Source of the DNA: Porifericola rhodea
GTDB lineage: Bacteria > Bacteroidota > Bacteroidia > Cytophagales > Cyclobacteriaceae
DNA: 64,000 bases
Assembly: GCF_030506305.1 (NCBI RefSeq)
Contig: NZ_CP119421.1
Location: forward strand, 3,984,501 to 4,048,500
Reading direction: 5' to 3'
Positions 9,901 through 18,158 of the stretch are shown one piece after another. The first letter of the stretch is position 1; every line of letters begins with the position of its first letter. Position numbers and translations under genes: made by a program. The notes under the pieces are model-generated. The model did not search any database, was not told the origin of the DNA, and was given only the letters and a program-made list of their open reading frames with translations.

Positions 9901-10146
9901 TGTCCTAAGTTGTTTGCTTATTCCTTCCTTCTTCTTGGCATTAATCCATTGTTCAAACTGGTTTTTTTCGGTGCCAGGATTGTTGCCGAGCATTTGTTTA
10001 AGCTTGTCATTGAATGGCACTGTGCCGCATTTATCTATATGATCCTGTGCTCTAAGAGGGAGCACACATGCAAATAGCAAGTAAAAGGAACAAAACACAC
10101 GAATGACAGACACAGGGGTAATGGAATGGTTCATATTCAATGACAA
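6991..10146 (-). CDS. Secreted M43-family metalloprotease with T9SS sorting domain
   Basis: A 1051-residue exported zinc protease. An N-terminal signal peptide ends near residue 34 (LLFACVLPLRAQ). The catalytic domain carries HEVGHFLGLRH at 260-270, whose three His and one Glu form the metzincin site, and a Met-turn at YMD (M313), as in the M43 cytophagalysin/pappalysin group. Two similar adhesion modules follow (roughly 470-655 and 770-955, each ending in YGNNLYLD), separated by CARDB-like segments. The last 85 or so residues, from YRVFPNP, form a type A T9SS C-terminal domain with the closing PTGMYIVKV motif. It should cross the outer membrane by T9SS and be released or anchored at the surface. 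The gene stands alone, 71 bp downstream of the NifU-like gene. Confidence 0.92.
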   Translation of the reverse strand: MSLNMNHSITPVSVIRVFCSFYLLFACVLPLRAQDHIDKCGTVPFNDKLKQMLGNNPGTEKNQFEQWINAKKKEGISKQLRTLTENQQNAVLRIPVVVHVIHRGEAVGEGTNIPMEQIESQIQTLNEDFRRQNADQTFTPLRFQDVAADVEVEFVLALQSPDGFATDGVTRTEGNQLTYGINSASTLSSLSYWPAEDYLNIWVAPLRNGYLGFAQFPESDLQGLEDASTNRLTDGVVVDYRYFGSGGNANSSSYGRTATHEVGHFLGLRHIWGDGDCSADDFVDDTPLQSSETNGCPIEPSSCGSYDMFQNYMDYTDDACMNLFTEGQKERIWIVLLNSPRRVSLLESPGLEAPVMADNDAAIERIISPQARECEYELIPAVEVVNAGTETINSVSIQLFLQGNLIYEQQSNITLASSESAEVSFPPLNLQESSSQYEISFSVSQVNGGEDENNFNDTKSVNFIIPQRGDLPLADNFETPASSTLLNSGTINNPDQSYTWEVVEVPGFDGEDNTALSLQFFEYETGLGEKDYLYTPVYNLSGLKSAELSFLYAYAAYEQDGDLRNDGFTVAISTDCGATISEVLFDASGEDLSTSPAINSDFTPASRAEWEKLSFSLDAYLGEENVQFIFIGTNDYGNNLYLDNINLEAEEDLALDLAIDKVFKPSLLSANTSPIPTIRVVNEGSSTVNRFEVNYSIDGGTTTNFVYDAFPLEPGQSREFTFEEQDLTVGIHRLNVSVSAPNLTPDEQTEDNERIYNFYVDDKTDILPLIQDFSNISDGGLPDVLMSETSVHENAWQVVNPDGDITWNLIAPNENEINSISAYINLYQNQNVGSEDMLVSPILDFSTLSEASVFFKISYALLSAEYADTLRVKVSTDLGDSYTTVYEKAGEDLAVTTSQQAWAPAQESDWKQEFINLTEFAGEENVRLAFEVSNAYGNNLYLDDIEFFVSATQEPVAQILEENNYRVFPNPYTARTSVESDGLLKIAFNLRERDQVNIFLIDTQGKLVSELNFPNTLNQTYQLDLQALPTGMYIVKVVSSTINSTNKLLKQ

Positions 10147-10217
10147 GCCTGCTAATTAGAAGTAGCTAACTGTTACTTTTGTTAAGACTGATGTTTTCCA
10201 GCAGATAACGACTAATC

Positions 10218-10505
10218 TTAAGCCATATTGTCGGGAAGTTTGGCATGAGGGTCGTCAGGGCTGGTAATATTTACCGCCTTAACATCGGTGATCTCAGGCA
10301 CCTGTCTTTTTATGGTTTCTTCTATACCAGCTTTCATGGTCATAACAGACATAGGGCAAGATCCACAAGCCCCCAAAAGTTCCAGTTTTACTACCATATT
10401 GTCATCTACGCCTAGTACTTTTACGTCGCCGCCATCAGTTTCCAGATAGGGTCTGATGTCGTTCAGCGCTTTTTCTATACGGCTTACAAGTTCTTGATTC
10501 TCCAT
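10218..10505 (-). CDS. NifU-like C-terminal-domain Fe-S scaffold protein
   Basis: A 95-residue protein that is only the NifU C-terminal domain. It carries the GACGSCP motif with cysteines 47 and 50, which hold an iron-sulfur cluster at a subunit interface before transfer to client proteins. The preceding LETDGGDVKVLGV is the family signature. It follows the Mrp-type ATPase gene with an 8-bp gap on the same strand, so the two probably act together in cytoplasmic Fe-S assembly. A full NifU has two further domains; the short form is common. Confidence 0.9.
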   Translation of the reverse strand: MENQELVSRIEKALNDIRPYLETDGGDVKVLGVDDNMVVKLELLGACGSCPMSVMTMKAGIEETIKRQVPEITDVKAVNITSPDDPHAKLPDNMA

Positions 10506-10513
10506 TTTTGGGC

Positions 10514-11629
10514 TTATTGAGCGTTAATATCTACTTTTTTCGTTTTGGTAGCATTCGCATTTCTAATTGCTACCTGTCTTGCAAATTCTTGTGCCAGATT
10601 TTCAAAGGCCAATTGCTCAGGAGTAGGAGCATTGCCTTCTCCAACACCCAGCACAGCGGGATATCCTCGGTCGCCACTTTCTCGGATACTTTGTACCAAA
10701 GGTATCTCTCCTAGAAATGGTGCTTCCGCTTTTTCGGCAAAAGCTTTGCCTCCTTCTTTTCCGAATATATAATACTTGTTATCAGGTAGCTCGGCAGGTG
10801 TAAAGTAAGCCATATTCTCTACAATACCCAGAATAGGAACATTGATTTGTTTCTGCCTGAACATAGACAAACCTTTGCGAGCATCTGCCAAAGCAACTTT
10901 CTGTGGTGTAGTCACAATTAATGCGCCGGTAACCGGTACCGACTGAACCAGTGTAAGGTGTATATCGCTGGTACCAGGAGGTAAGTCTATAATCAGGTAA
11001 TCCAGTTCACCCCAGTCTGCGTCGCCTAAAAACTGTTGTAGTGCTTTACTTGCCATTGGACCTCTCCACACCACAGCATCATCAGCAGCCATTAAAAAAC
11101 CGATAGAAATAAGCTTTACGCCATACTGAGTAAGAGGTACTATAACATTTTTGCCATTAACATTTTTTACCTCAGGTTGCTCAAATTCGCAATTGAACAT
11201 AGTTGGGATTGAAGGACCAAAGATATCTGCATCTACCAGACCTACTTTAGCACCAATTTTAGACAATGCTACGGCCAGGTTAGCCGATACCGTAGATTTT
11301 CCTACGCCACCTTTACCAGAGGCCACAGCTATAATATTTTTTACCTGAGGCAGCATTACCGCATTTTTTCTGCTAGAGGTAACACTGGAGCTCATATTGA
11401 TCTGAACCTGCAACTCAGATGAAACCTGATCATAGATCGCATCAATACAGGCGTTTTTAATTACTTCTTTCAGCGGACAGGCGGGTGTGGTCAGCTCCAC
11501 AGTAAAGCGCACATGATTACCCTCAACCTCCAGGTCTTTAATCATATTCAGGCTTACCAGATCTTGTTTTAGATCCGGATCATCTACCGTGCTCAGGGCT
11601 TTGAGGATATCTTCTTTTGTGACGGGCAT
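10514..11629 (-). CDS. mrp: Mrp/NBP35 (ApbC) family Fe-S carrier ATPase
   Basis: A 371-residue P-loop protein. Residues about 4-80 are a MIP18/DUF59 domain, including the conserved TTPACP segment, and the remainder is a ParA-like ATPase with the deviant Walker A GKGGVGKST at 105-113. Members bind and transfer Fe-S clusters to apoproteins. The C-terminal CxxC that normally bridges a cluster between two Mrp subunits is absent: the segment after VENMAYF reads TPAELPDNKYYIFG. Cluster binding, if any, must use other ligands or the neighbouring NifU-like partner. It is transcribed with that gene and divergently from dnaG. Confidence 0.88.
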   Translation of the reverse strand: MPVTKEDILKALSTVDDPDLKQDLVSLNMIKDLEVEGNHVRFTVELTTPACPLKEVIKNACIDAIYDQVSSELQVQINMSSSVTSSRKNAVMLPQVKNIIAVASGKGGVGKSTVSANLAVALSKIGAKVGLVDADIFGPSIPTMFNCEFEQPEVKNVNGKNVIVPLTQYGVKLISIGFLMAADDAVVWRGPMASKALQQFLGDADWGELDYLIIDLPPGTSDIHLTLVQSVPVTGALIVTTPQKVALADARKGLSMFRQKQINVPILGIVENMAYFTPAELPDNKYYIFGKEGGKAFAEKAEAPFLGEIPLVQSIRESGDRGYPAVLGVGEGNAPTPEQLAFENLAQEFARQVAIRNANATKTKKVDINAQ

Positions 11630-11783
11630 AGGATTATGATAATTCTTATTCTTGCAAAATTAATTATTATGCGGACATTTGCATTTTAACTACAAAATTG
11701 CACCTTAGTTAGTGCGCATTTCTGCAAATGATTTGCAAACATACTCACTCACATTTACGAATAAAAGCTTTCATAGTTAACTG

Positions 11784-13730
11784 ATGATTAGGAAGGAAAT
11801 AATTGACGAGATTAAAGCTAGAGTAGACATCCTGGATGTGATCGGGGATTATGTGAATCTTAAAAAGCAGGGAGGAAACTACCGAGGCTTAAGCCCTTTT
11901 AATCAGGAAAAGACCCCTTCTTTTTATGTAGTTCCTTCTAAAGGCTTTTTTAAAGATTTCAGCTCAGGCAAAGCTGGTGACGCGATCACTTTTTTGATGG
12001 AGTCTGAAGGCATGAGTTATGTGGAAGCAATCAAGCAGCTGGCTAAACGCTATGGCATAGAGGTAGAAGAAGAAAACATGACCGATGAGGAGCTGGAAGC
12101 TCAAAATGAGAAAGACAGCCTCTATATTGTCATGAAGTATGCTTCGGAGTATTTCAAAGATCAGCTCTGGAAGGGAGAAGAAGGCAAAGCCATAGGTCTG
12201 TCATACTTTAAGGAGCGTGGTTTTTCTGAAGAGACTATCAAAGCTTTTGATCTGGGGTATAGCCTGGATTTGTGGGATGGACTGCTCAAAACGGCAAAAC
12301 AGGCAGGCTACCACCAAGATATTTTGGAGAAAGCAGGACTTATTATCCGAAAAGAAAGAAAGGAAGGAGACCGACGCTATGATCGTTTCAGAGGCAGGGT
12401 AATGTTTCCTATTCACAACCTTAGCGGAAGGATAATAGCATTTGGAGCTCGTTTGCTCAAGATTAATCCAGATATTGAACAGCCTAAATATCTTAACTCT
12501 CCTGAAACTCCCATTTACCATAAAAGTGATGTGCTGTATGGAATTTATCAGGCGAAGCAGCAGATTAGGCAAGAAGACAACTGCTACCTGGTAGAAGGCT
12601 ATACGGATGTGATTTCTTTACATCAGGCAGGCATACAAAATGTGGTAGCTTCTTCTGGCACATCTCTTACTCAGGAGCAAATCAGGCTAATTGCCCGATA
12701 TACCAAAAATGTGAGTGTACTTTTTGATGGTGACCCTGCTGGACTAAAGGCATCATTCCGGGGTATTGATATGATACTTGAGGGTGGGCTGAACGTAAAA
12801 GCGGTAGTGCTGCCAGAAGGTGAAGACCCTGATAGCTATGTGCGTAAGCTGGGGGGAAGTCAGTTTAAAGAATTTCTAAAAGAGCAGCAGCAGGATTTTA
12901 TTTCATTTAAAACCGCGGTTTATCAGGAGGAAACAGAGAAAGACCCAATTCGCAGGGCAGAAATAATCCGTGAGATCGTTCATAGTATCTCTAAAATTCC
13001 AGACCCCATTCAGCGCCAGGTCTATATTAAAGAAACCAGTGTCAAGCTGGAAATGGATGAAGGTACTTTGTTTGCCGAGCTGAACAAGATTTTTATTAAA
13101 CAGCAGCGCTCAGCTTCCAGGCAACAGTCTTATGAGTATGAAGATAAGCAGGTTGATGATCTGGACTTTGCGCATCCGGAAGAACCTCTGGCTGAAGTAA
13201 AATCCAATAGCCTTAATGAAGGACTACTCAATAAAGAAAAGGAGCTGATGCGTGTGCTGGTGATGTATGGTCATCATGCGGTGGAAGAGAATTACATGGT
13301 GTGCCACTATATTAAAGATGAGCTGGAAGATATCAGTCTCAAAAATGAGTTGCATCAGCGTATGTTTGATGTCTACTATCAACATGTAGATGAACAGAAA
13401 AGCCTGATGGAAAAATATATGATAGAGCAGGTTGAGCCGGATATTTCTAAACAGGTTATTGACCTGATAGTGGAACATTATATGCCTAGCCCAAACTGGG
13501 AGGAGCGCAATGTGTATGTGCCCAAAAAAGATGAAGATATCTTAAAAGTAATTACACGCAGTATAGATCAGCTTAAGTTTGATGTTATTAAAGACATGAT
13601 TGAGCAAAAAAGACAGGAACTCAAAAGTGTTAGCGATGAAAATGATTTAATTATTTTAATGACAGAGATTCAACACCTGGTGAGTGTGAAAAGAGAAATC
13701 GCCAAGAAGTATGATATTGTTATTTCATAA
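11784..13730 (+). CDS. dnaG: DNA primase, without zinc ligands
   Basis: A 648-residue DnaG that lays RNA primers at the replication fork. The N-terminal CHC2-type fold is present (GLSPFNQEKTPSF at 35-47), but all four positions that normally bind zinc are replaced: S37, N40, D58 and S61. The TOPRIM catalytic core is intact, with VEGYTDV (E271) and DGDPAG (D315, D317), and a C-terminal helicase-binding region follows. From memory, ligand loss is shared by related Bacteroidota primases, so it is probably ancestral and not a defect. It stands alone and diverges from mrp across a 154-bp gap. Confidence 0.93.
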   Translation: MIRKEIIDEIKARVDILDVIGDYVNLKKQGGNYRGLSPFNQEKTPSFYVVPSKGFFKDFSSGKAGDAITFLMESEGMSYVEAIKQLAKRYGIEVEEENMTDEELEAQNEKDSLYIVMKYASEYFKDQLWKGEEGKAIGLSYFKERGFSEETIKAFDLGYSLDLWDGLLKTAKQAGYHQDILEKAGLIIRKERKEGDRRYDRFRGRVMFPIHNLSGRIIAFGARLLKINPDIEQPKYLNSPETPIYHKSDVLYGIYQAKQQIRQEDNCYLVEGYTDVISLHQAGIQNVVASSGTSLTQEQIRLIARYTKNVSVLFDGDPAGLKASFRGIDMILEGGLNVKAVVLPEGEDPDSYVRKLGGSQFKEFLKEQQQDFISFKTAVYQEETEKDPIRRAEIIREIVHSISKIPDPIQRQVYIKETSVKLEMDEGTLFAELNKIFIKQQRSASRQQSYEYEDKQVDDLDFAHPEEPLAEVKSNSLNEGLLNKEKELMRVLVMYGHHAVEENYMVCHYIKDELEDISLKNELHQRMFDVYYQHVDEQKSLMEKYMIEQVEPDISKQVIDLIVEHYMPSPNWEERNVYVPKKDEDILKVITRSIDQLKFDVIKDMIEQKRQELKSVSDENDLIILMTEIQHLVSVKREIAKKYDIVIS

Positions 13731-13814
13731 GATATTGCCCTCTCTGTATAGCAGGATCAAATAATTTCTCTGAATCTCCTATCGTCAATCAGGCTTAAGT
13801 TTGAAGGCCTTTAT

Positions 13815-14945
13815 TTATCTATTTTGCTTTACAGGAACAGTCTCTTTGTTTGTTGCTTTGTATTTGAGATCATTATACGCGTGGTCTAAAGTCGTCAGAC
13901 AATGATCCATCTCTTCCGATACATCGCGAATATGTTTTAAAAATCTATTCAAAGTTGGAGTATCCAGTTCATTATCTTCCAGTACATTTGATATTCCCAA
14001 TAGGGTAGCTACAGGACTTCTCAATACATGCGATATATCAAAAAGTATTTGCTCTAGTGCTTTTACGTATTCTTTTTTGCTAGTAATGTCCCTAAAATAA
14101 CCGTACCACATTACACTTCCATTCTCCTGTAGTTCTGGTTTAGCATTGGCCCAAAACCAGCGCAGCGTATTGTCATTAGAAAGCATACGAAACTCTGCAC
14201 TCCAGTTTTGTAAGCTTTTATAAGATTGGTTCAGGGTTTGGTTTACGTGTGGAGTATCGTCCGGGTAAATCATTTTCAGCCCCAATTCAGGCTGCTCTTT
14301 GAGTATTGCCAATGGTAGTTTAGGAAAGACTTTCTCTATGCCTTTGCTCAAAAAGGGAAAGCTTAGCTTGCCCTGTTTATCCATCTCCAATTGAAATACT
14401 ACTCCAGGTGTTTGGTCAGTCAGCTTTTTAAGACGGTGAGCACTCCGCTCAATTTTTGTGTCCTGCTCTAGTAATATTTTCCTGGTTTCCAGGTAGTTCA
14501 TAGCCTTCTTTGCCAGTATCTGAAGCGCTTTCTTTTGCTTTTCGTTGATCTGACGAGGTTTGTTATCAATGACGCAAAGCGTACCTAGCACATTCCCTTT
14601 TGGGGTTTGTAGCGGAGCACCAGCATAAAAGCGAATATATGGATCTCCATTGACGTGTGGATTATCTTTAAATCTCTCATCATTCAGTGGGTCATCTACT
14701 ACAAGCACCTCTTCTGGTAGGTGCAAAGCATGCTGACAAAATGCCTGGTCACGAGGGGTCTGGTCAACTGATAAACCCCTAATGGATTTAAACCACTGAC
14801 GATCTTCATCTACAAATGACAGTAGAGATATAGGAGTATCACAAATTACAGAAGCTATTTCTGCCAGTTCATCTAGTTCTTTTTCTGGTGGCGTATCTAA
14901 AATCTTATATGCCTGTAGTTCTTTTAGCCTTTCTTGTTCGTTCAT
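13815..14945 (-). CDS. GAF-PAS signalling protein with histidine-kinase dimerisation helix but no ATPase domain
   Basis: About 376 residues from the preferred start at 14945 (MNEQERLKELQAYKILDTPPE, the usual opening of this GAF family); an in-frame start 14 codons earlier exists. A GAF domain covers roughly 10-165, with the FCQHAL and FYAGAPL signatures. A PAS domain runs to about 310, ending in WYGYFRDIT. A HisKA-like helix pair follows with FDISHVLRSPVATLLG, where the His would be the phosphorylation site. The protein then stops: there is no HATPase_c domain (N, G1, G2 boxes). It can sense but cannot phosphorylate itself unless another kinase supplies ATPase activity. No partner is adjacent. 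No frameshift into a further domain was found downstream. Confidence 0.8.
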   Translation of the reverse strand: MNEQERLKELQAYKILDTPPEKELDELAEIASVICDTPISLLSFVDEDRQWFKSIRGLSVDQTPRDQAFCQHALHLPEEVLVVDDPLNDERFKDNPHVNGDPYIRFYAGAPLQTPKGNVLGTLCVIDNKPRQINEKQKKALQILAKKAMNYLETRKILLEQDTKIERSAHRLKKLTDQTPGVVFQLEMDKQGKLSFPFLSKGIEKVFPKLPLAILKEQPELGLKMIYPDDTPHVNQTLNQSYKSLQNWSAEFRMLSNDNTLRWFWANAKPELQENGSVMWYGYFRDITSKKEYVKALEQILFDISHVLRSPVATLLGISNVLEDNELDTPTLNRFLKHIRDVSEEMDHCLTTLDHAYNDLKYKATNKETVPVKQNR

Positions 14946-15299
14946 GAATTTGTTTTTAAATCCATACTTATCAATACTATAGTGCATTACGCCTATGTAT
15001 TAATGATCAAAAAAATATAGTAATTTTTTATCAATCAGTGTGCCATTACTAAGGGTAAGTATAAAAGCCCATTGTAATAAATACTGCTAAAAGATTATAT
15101 AATACTCTTCTTTAGCTTTAAAAAAGTATGTGTATGGTGTGAAAATGTTATTTAAATAGCTTAAAAAATGCAATTATGCATTAAATACTTATTCATGCCT
15201 AAGGGTTTAATAGTAAATTCAAGATTATAGAAAATAATTGAATTCCATATTTTTAGCAAAACAAAATTACTAAAAAGGGGAAGAGAGTTAAACTTTGTA
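14946..15299. other. Gene-free AT-rich stretch
   Basis: About 350 bp upstream of the GAF-PAS gene and downstream of rsgA (both minus strand). I see no RNA gene, repeat or convincing ORF; it should contain the GAF-PAS promoter and the rsgA 3' end. Confidence 0.5.
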
Positions 15300-16373
15300 C
15301 TAGTTGCCCGTTTTATTCTTTCTCTTAGCCTCTTGAATTTGTTTGTACATCTTTCCCTGCAGTTTAGATTTTTTACGTTTTTCTTCAAGTGTACTGCTGT
15401 AATGCGCCTGCTCTCGCTTAAGCTTATGGTAGTTTTCTAACGCGGAGGCATCAATTTTTCCTTCATCCACGGCTTCTAATACCGCACAATGGTCTTCTGT
15501 GCTATGTGTGCAGTCTTTGTATTTACAGTTTAGAGCTAATTCTGAGATGAAGTCAAAAGTAGTATCTACGCCTTCTCCGCTATTTGTCATTCCTAATTCT
15601 CTCATTCCTGGGGTATCAATCAGTATACCCCCATCTCGGAGCACAAACAATTCTCTATGGCTGGTAGTGTGTCGTCCTTTGCTGGTGCTCTCACTAATGT
15701 CTTGTGTTACCATCAGTTCCTTATCTAAAAGCCTGTTTAGTAGGGTAGACTTACCCACACCAGATGAGCCTAACACGCAATAAGTATTGCCAGCCACAAT
15801 GTGTGATTTAATAATATCCAGTCCTTCCAGACTGATATTACTAAGTTTTACTACTGGAATTGACTGTACCCTATTCTGCACTTTCTGAACGAGCTTGTCT
15901 ACTTCAGTTTTGTTTAAGAGGTCAGTCTTGCTAAGCACAATTATAGGCTGAATATTAGAAGCATGGCAAATGGCAAGGTAGCGCTCCAGACGATTTAGGT
16001 TAAAATCATATCCTACTGCCTGAACAATAAAAGCGGCATCTACATTGGTGGCAATCAGCTGTTCTTCTGCATGCTTACCTACTGCCTGTCTTGCTAGTTT
16101 GTTTTTGCGTTCCAGTATCTCCATAATAATGGCAGACTCTTTATCATAAATATTGAGCTTCACCCAATCGCCTACCGCAGGAAAATCTTCTCGGCTGCTG
16201 GCCGTAAATCTCAGATTTCCGGTAATCTCTGCTGAATAGGTAGCATTTAGGGTGTAAACCTTATATCTTTCTTTATACTCGGCTATAACTCTTCCAACTT
16301 CAAAGCCTTCATCTTCTAGGGCAAGTACTTTAGGAAGGAGCTTCTTTTCTAAACCTAAATCTTGTAAGTCCAT
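15300..16373 (-). CDS. rsgA: Small ribosomal subunit biogenesis GTPase RsgA
   Basis: A 357-residue circularly permuted GTPase that checks late 30S maturation and helps release assembly factors. An N-terminal OB fold spans about 25-95. The G motifs occur in the permuted order G4 SKTD (148-151), G1 GSSGVGKST (202-210), G3 DTPG (253-256). A C-terminal zinc knuckle follows with C283-x4-C288-x-H290-x5-C296. The C terminus is a basic tail rich in Lys and Arg, which is usual. It is monocistronic. Confidence 0.95.
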   Translation of the reverse strand: MDLQDLGLEKKLLPKVLALEDEGFEVGRVIAEYKERYKVYTLNATYSAEITGNLRFTASSREDFPAVGDWVKLNIYDKESAIIMEILERKNKLARQAVGKHAEEQLIATNVDAAFIVQAVGYDFNLNRLERYLAICHASNIQPIIVLSKTDLLNKTEVDKLVQKVQNRVQSIPVVKLSNISLEGLDIIKSHIVAGNTYCVLGSSGVGKSTLLNRLLDKELMVTQDISESTSKGRHTTSHRELFVLRDGGILIDTPGMRELGMTNSGEGVDTTFDFISELALNCKYKDCTHSTEDHCAVLEAVDEGKIDASALENYHKLKREQAHYSSTLEEKRKKSKLQGKMYKQIQEAKRKNKTGN

Positions 16374-16602
16374 TGCATTCCCATTTAAACTTCTATAAAA
16401 AGTAATGTAAAAAATTAAATCTGTCTTTGCGAAAGATGGATAAGCTCAAGTAAACATGTGTAAAAGTATGGTAGTGTGCTGATATTGAACTAAATGGTTT
16501 TTCGTACTTAGGGCAGTTCTTGAAACGGTATGCTATCTATTAAAATTGATAACACAAACCCGCTACTAAATCATACACAGTATATATTTAAAAAGTCTAT
16601 GC

Positions 16603-17202
16603 CTAGAGGCGTGTAAGAGGTATTTTTTTGACACAGTAAATTTTTAAACTGGGGTCAAAAGTATCTAAAATATTCTCCAGCTTTAACTGAGTTTTAGCAA
16701 TAAGCCCTTCCATGTAACCGACCTCCTGATAAGCGGTAAAGTTTCTGTAATGTGAATTAAACCTTTGGTCTAACCACATCAAAAATTTTTGAGAGTTGTT
16801 CTTGGGTTCACAAAACGCGCAAATTATCTGCTGATCAGAAATTTCAGACATACGTTGTAGTATGGCAGCAGATAGTTTGGTAGGTAGGACATGATAAAAC
16901 AGGCAAGCAGTAACAACATCAAAATGACGAGTAGGGGTATAGTCAGCATTAAGGCATAACTGATGAAACTCAACTTTATTCGTTCTCAGCTCATGTGTTT
17001 TGCGCCGAGCATACTGTATTAGCGTAGCATTGCTATCTATACCCAGGCCATAATTAATTTTACTTAAACTATTGATCAGAAAACTCCCTGTGCCGCAACC
17101 AATATCAAGTACATTACTATTAGGAGCAATCAGTTCAAGCATTTGAGCTCTAATTGGCTGAAGGTATCTATCAACGGTACGCGATTTTATCCAGCCTTTC
17201 AT
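16603..17202 (-). CDS. Class I SAM-dependent methyltransferase of unknown substrate
   Basis: A 199-residue protein with a Rossmann methyltransferase core. Motif I is VLDIGCGTGSFL at 31-42. The acidic residue that binds the ribose of SAM is in GLGIDSN, and motif IV-like FDVVTACLFYHVL follows. The C-terminal third, which would define the substrate, is unremarkable. No pathway neighbours are present: rsgA lies downstream and a SnoaL-like gene upstream. A small-molecule or lipid methyltransferase is the most that can be said. Confidence 0.75.
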   Translation of the reverse strand: MKGWIKSRTVDRYLQPIRAQMLELIAPNSNVLDIGCGTGSFLINSLSKINYGLGIDSNATLIQYARRKTHELRTNKVEFHQLCLNADYTPTRHFDVVTACLFYHVLPTKLSAAILQRMSEISDQQIICAFCEPKNNSQKFLMWLDQRFNSHYRNFTAYQEVGYMEGLIAKTQLKLENILDTFDPSLKIYCVKKIPLTRL

Positions 17203-17350
17203 TTATTTCTGAATTTTATATCCTCTAATTTACAAACTACTACTCAATTTTGTAGGTGGAAAAGCCTGTTGTATAAAAAATAAAGGAACAATAGTTACAG
17301 AGAACCCTATGTTTATCAAGATTATGTAAACTAGCAAAGTTAAACGGCTA

Positions 17351-17710
17351 CTATTCTTTAGGTATAGGGAGTTTATGCATGCGCAAAAAAGACAGCTTAT
17401 CCCAGTAGCCACGCTGAAACTTAATTTTGTGTGCCTTTACCTGAAAGAAACCACAACCTCTGAGACCCAGTGGGTCTTTCCATTCAAGTATAGCCCAGTC
17501 TCCATCTTCAAATAGATTTTCTGGAATGCAAAGCATTTTTGCCTGAGCAAACTCATGACTGAACATTCTAAGTATAGATTCTCTACCTACTACTGCTTCT
17601 TGCGCTACCTGATGGTTAACTGCATCCTCATGATATAGGAGAGATAAAGCTTCAGCATCAGCAGCATTAAAAAGGCGAATCCACTCTTCAACTATCTTTT
17701 TGGGGCGCAT
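17351..17710 (-). CDS. SnoaL/NTF2-like fold protein
   Basis: A 119-residue protein with the NTF2-like layout: an N-terminal helix (EEWIRLFNAADAEALSLLY), then H-E-D-A-V-N-H and a mixed sheet ending in a variable tail. Such proteins act as small isomerases or cyclases or merely bind ligands, and this one has no context to indicate which. It is on the same strand as the methyltransferase gene but 148 bp away, so co-transcription is possible but not shown. Confidence 0.65.
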   Translation of the reverse strand: MRPKKIVEEWIRLFNAADAEALSLLYHEDAVNHQVAQEAVVGRESILRMFSHEFAQAKMLCIPENLFEDGDWAILEWKDPLGLRGCGFFQVKAHKIKFQRGYWDKLSFLRMHKLPIPKE

Positions 17711-18158
17711 AAAGTAATTTTGTACTCTAATTTGATTTAAATGATCTTAAAATTCAACTATTAACTTTTACACTTTATGGAGTAATAGATGTGTTAAATT
17801 GAGTAACACACCTTTTACATATTGTCATTATTAGAATAGAGTGCCTGCTCATATCTAAAATGTTTTAGTGAGTTAATTTTAGCTCATACTTTAGAAAAAT
17901 GGCAAAAGAAGTGAGTTTTTTTAGAGCTTAAATTTAAAAAACTTATATAAGCTAATTATATGTAGGTAGACTTTATGGTGGTAAAAGTATTTAAAAAATA
18001 GATATTACAGCATACCTAATAGACATTTAAAATAGTCTTCAACCAGTTGAATATTTAAAAATACTAATTGTAATTACATAAGTGATTTTACCAAAATCTG
18101 CTATAAGTATTGGTATTATACAGTAATGTATCTTTGTAATGCAATAACATGAATACTT
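17711..18158. other. Gene-free AT-rich stretch with a candidate promoter at its right end
   Basis: About 450 bp of strongly AT-rich sequence between divergently transcribed genes. Apart from the promoter-like element described separately I see no RNA gene, repeat or coding potential. Confidence 0.5.
18110..18136 (+). promoter_or_regulatory. Candidate Bacteroidota-type promoter
   Basis: TATCTTTG at 18129-18136 fits the phylum's TAnnTTTG -7 element, and TTG at 18110-18112 lies 16 bp upstream, close to the usual -33 spacing. The start codon of the next gene follows 22 bp downstream. Confidence 0.35.

Noticed and set aside
15161-15388. A 75-codon minus-strand gene overlapping the rsgA 3' end
   Set aside because: Composition is that of AT-rich noncoding DNA and it overlaps rsgA in another frame.
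17230-17412. A 60-codon minus-strand gene beside the SnoaL-like gene
   Set aside because: It overlaps the SnoaL-like gene in another frame and lies mostly in AT-rich sequence with no family match.
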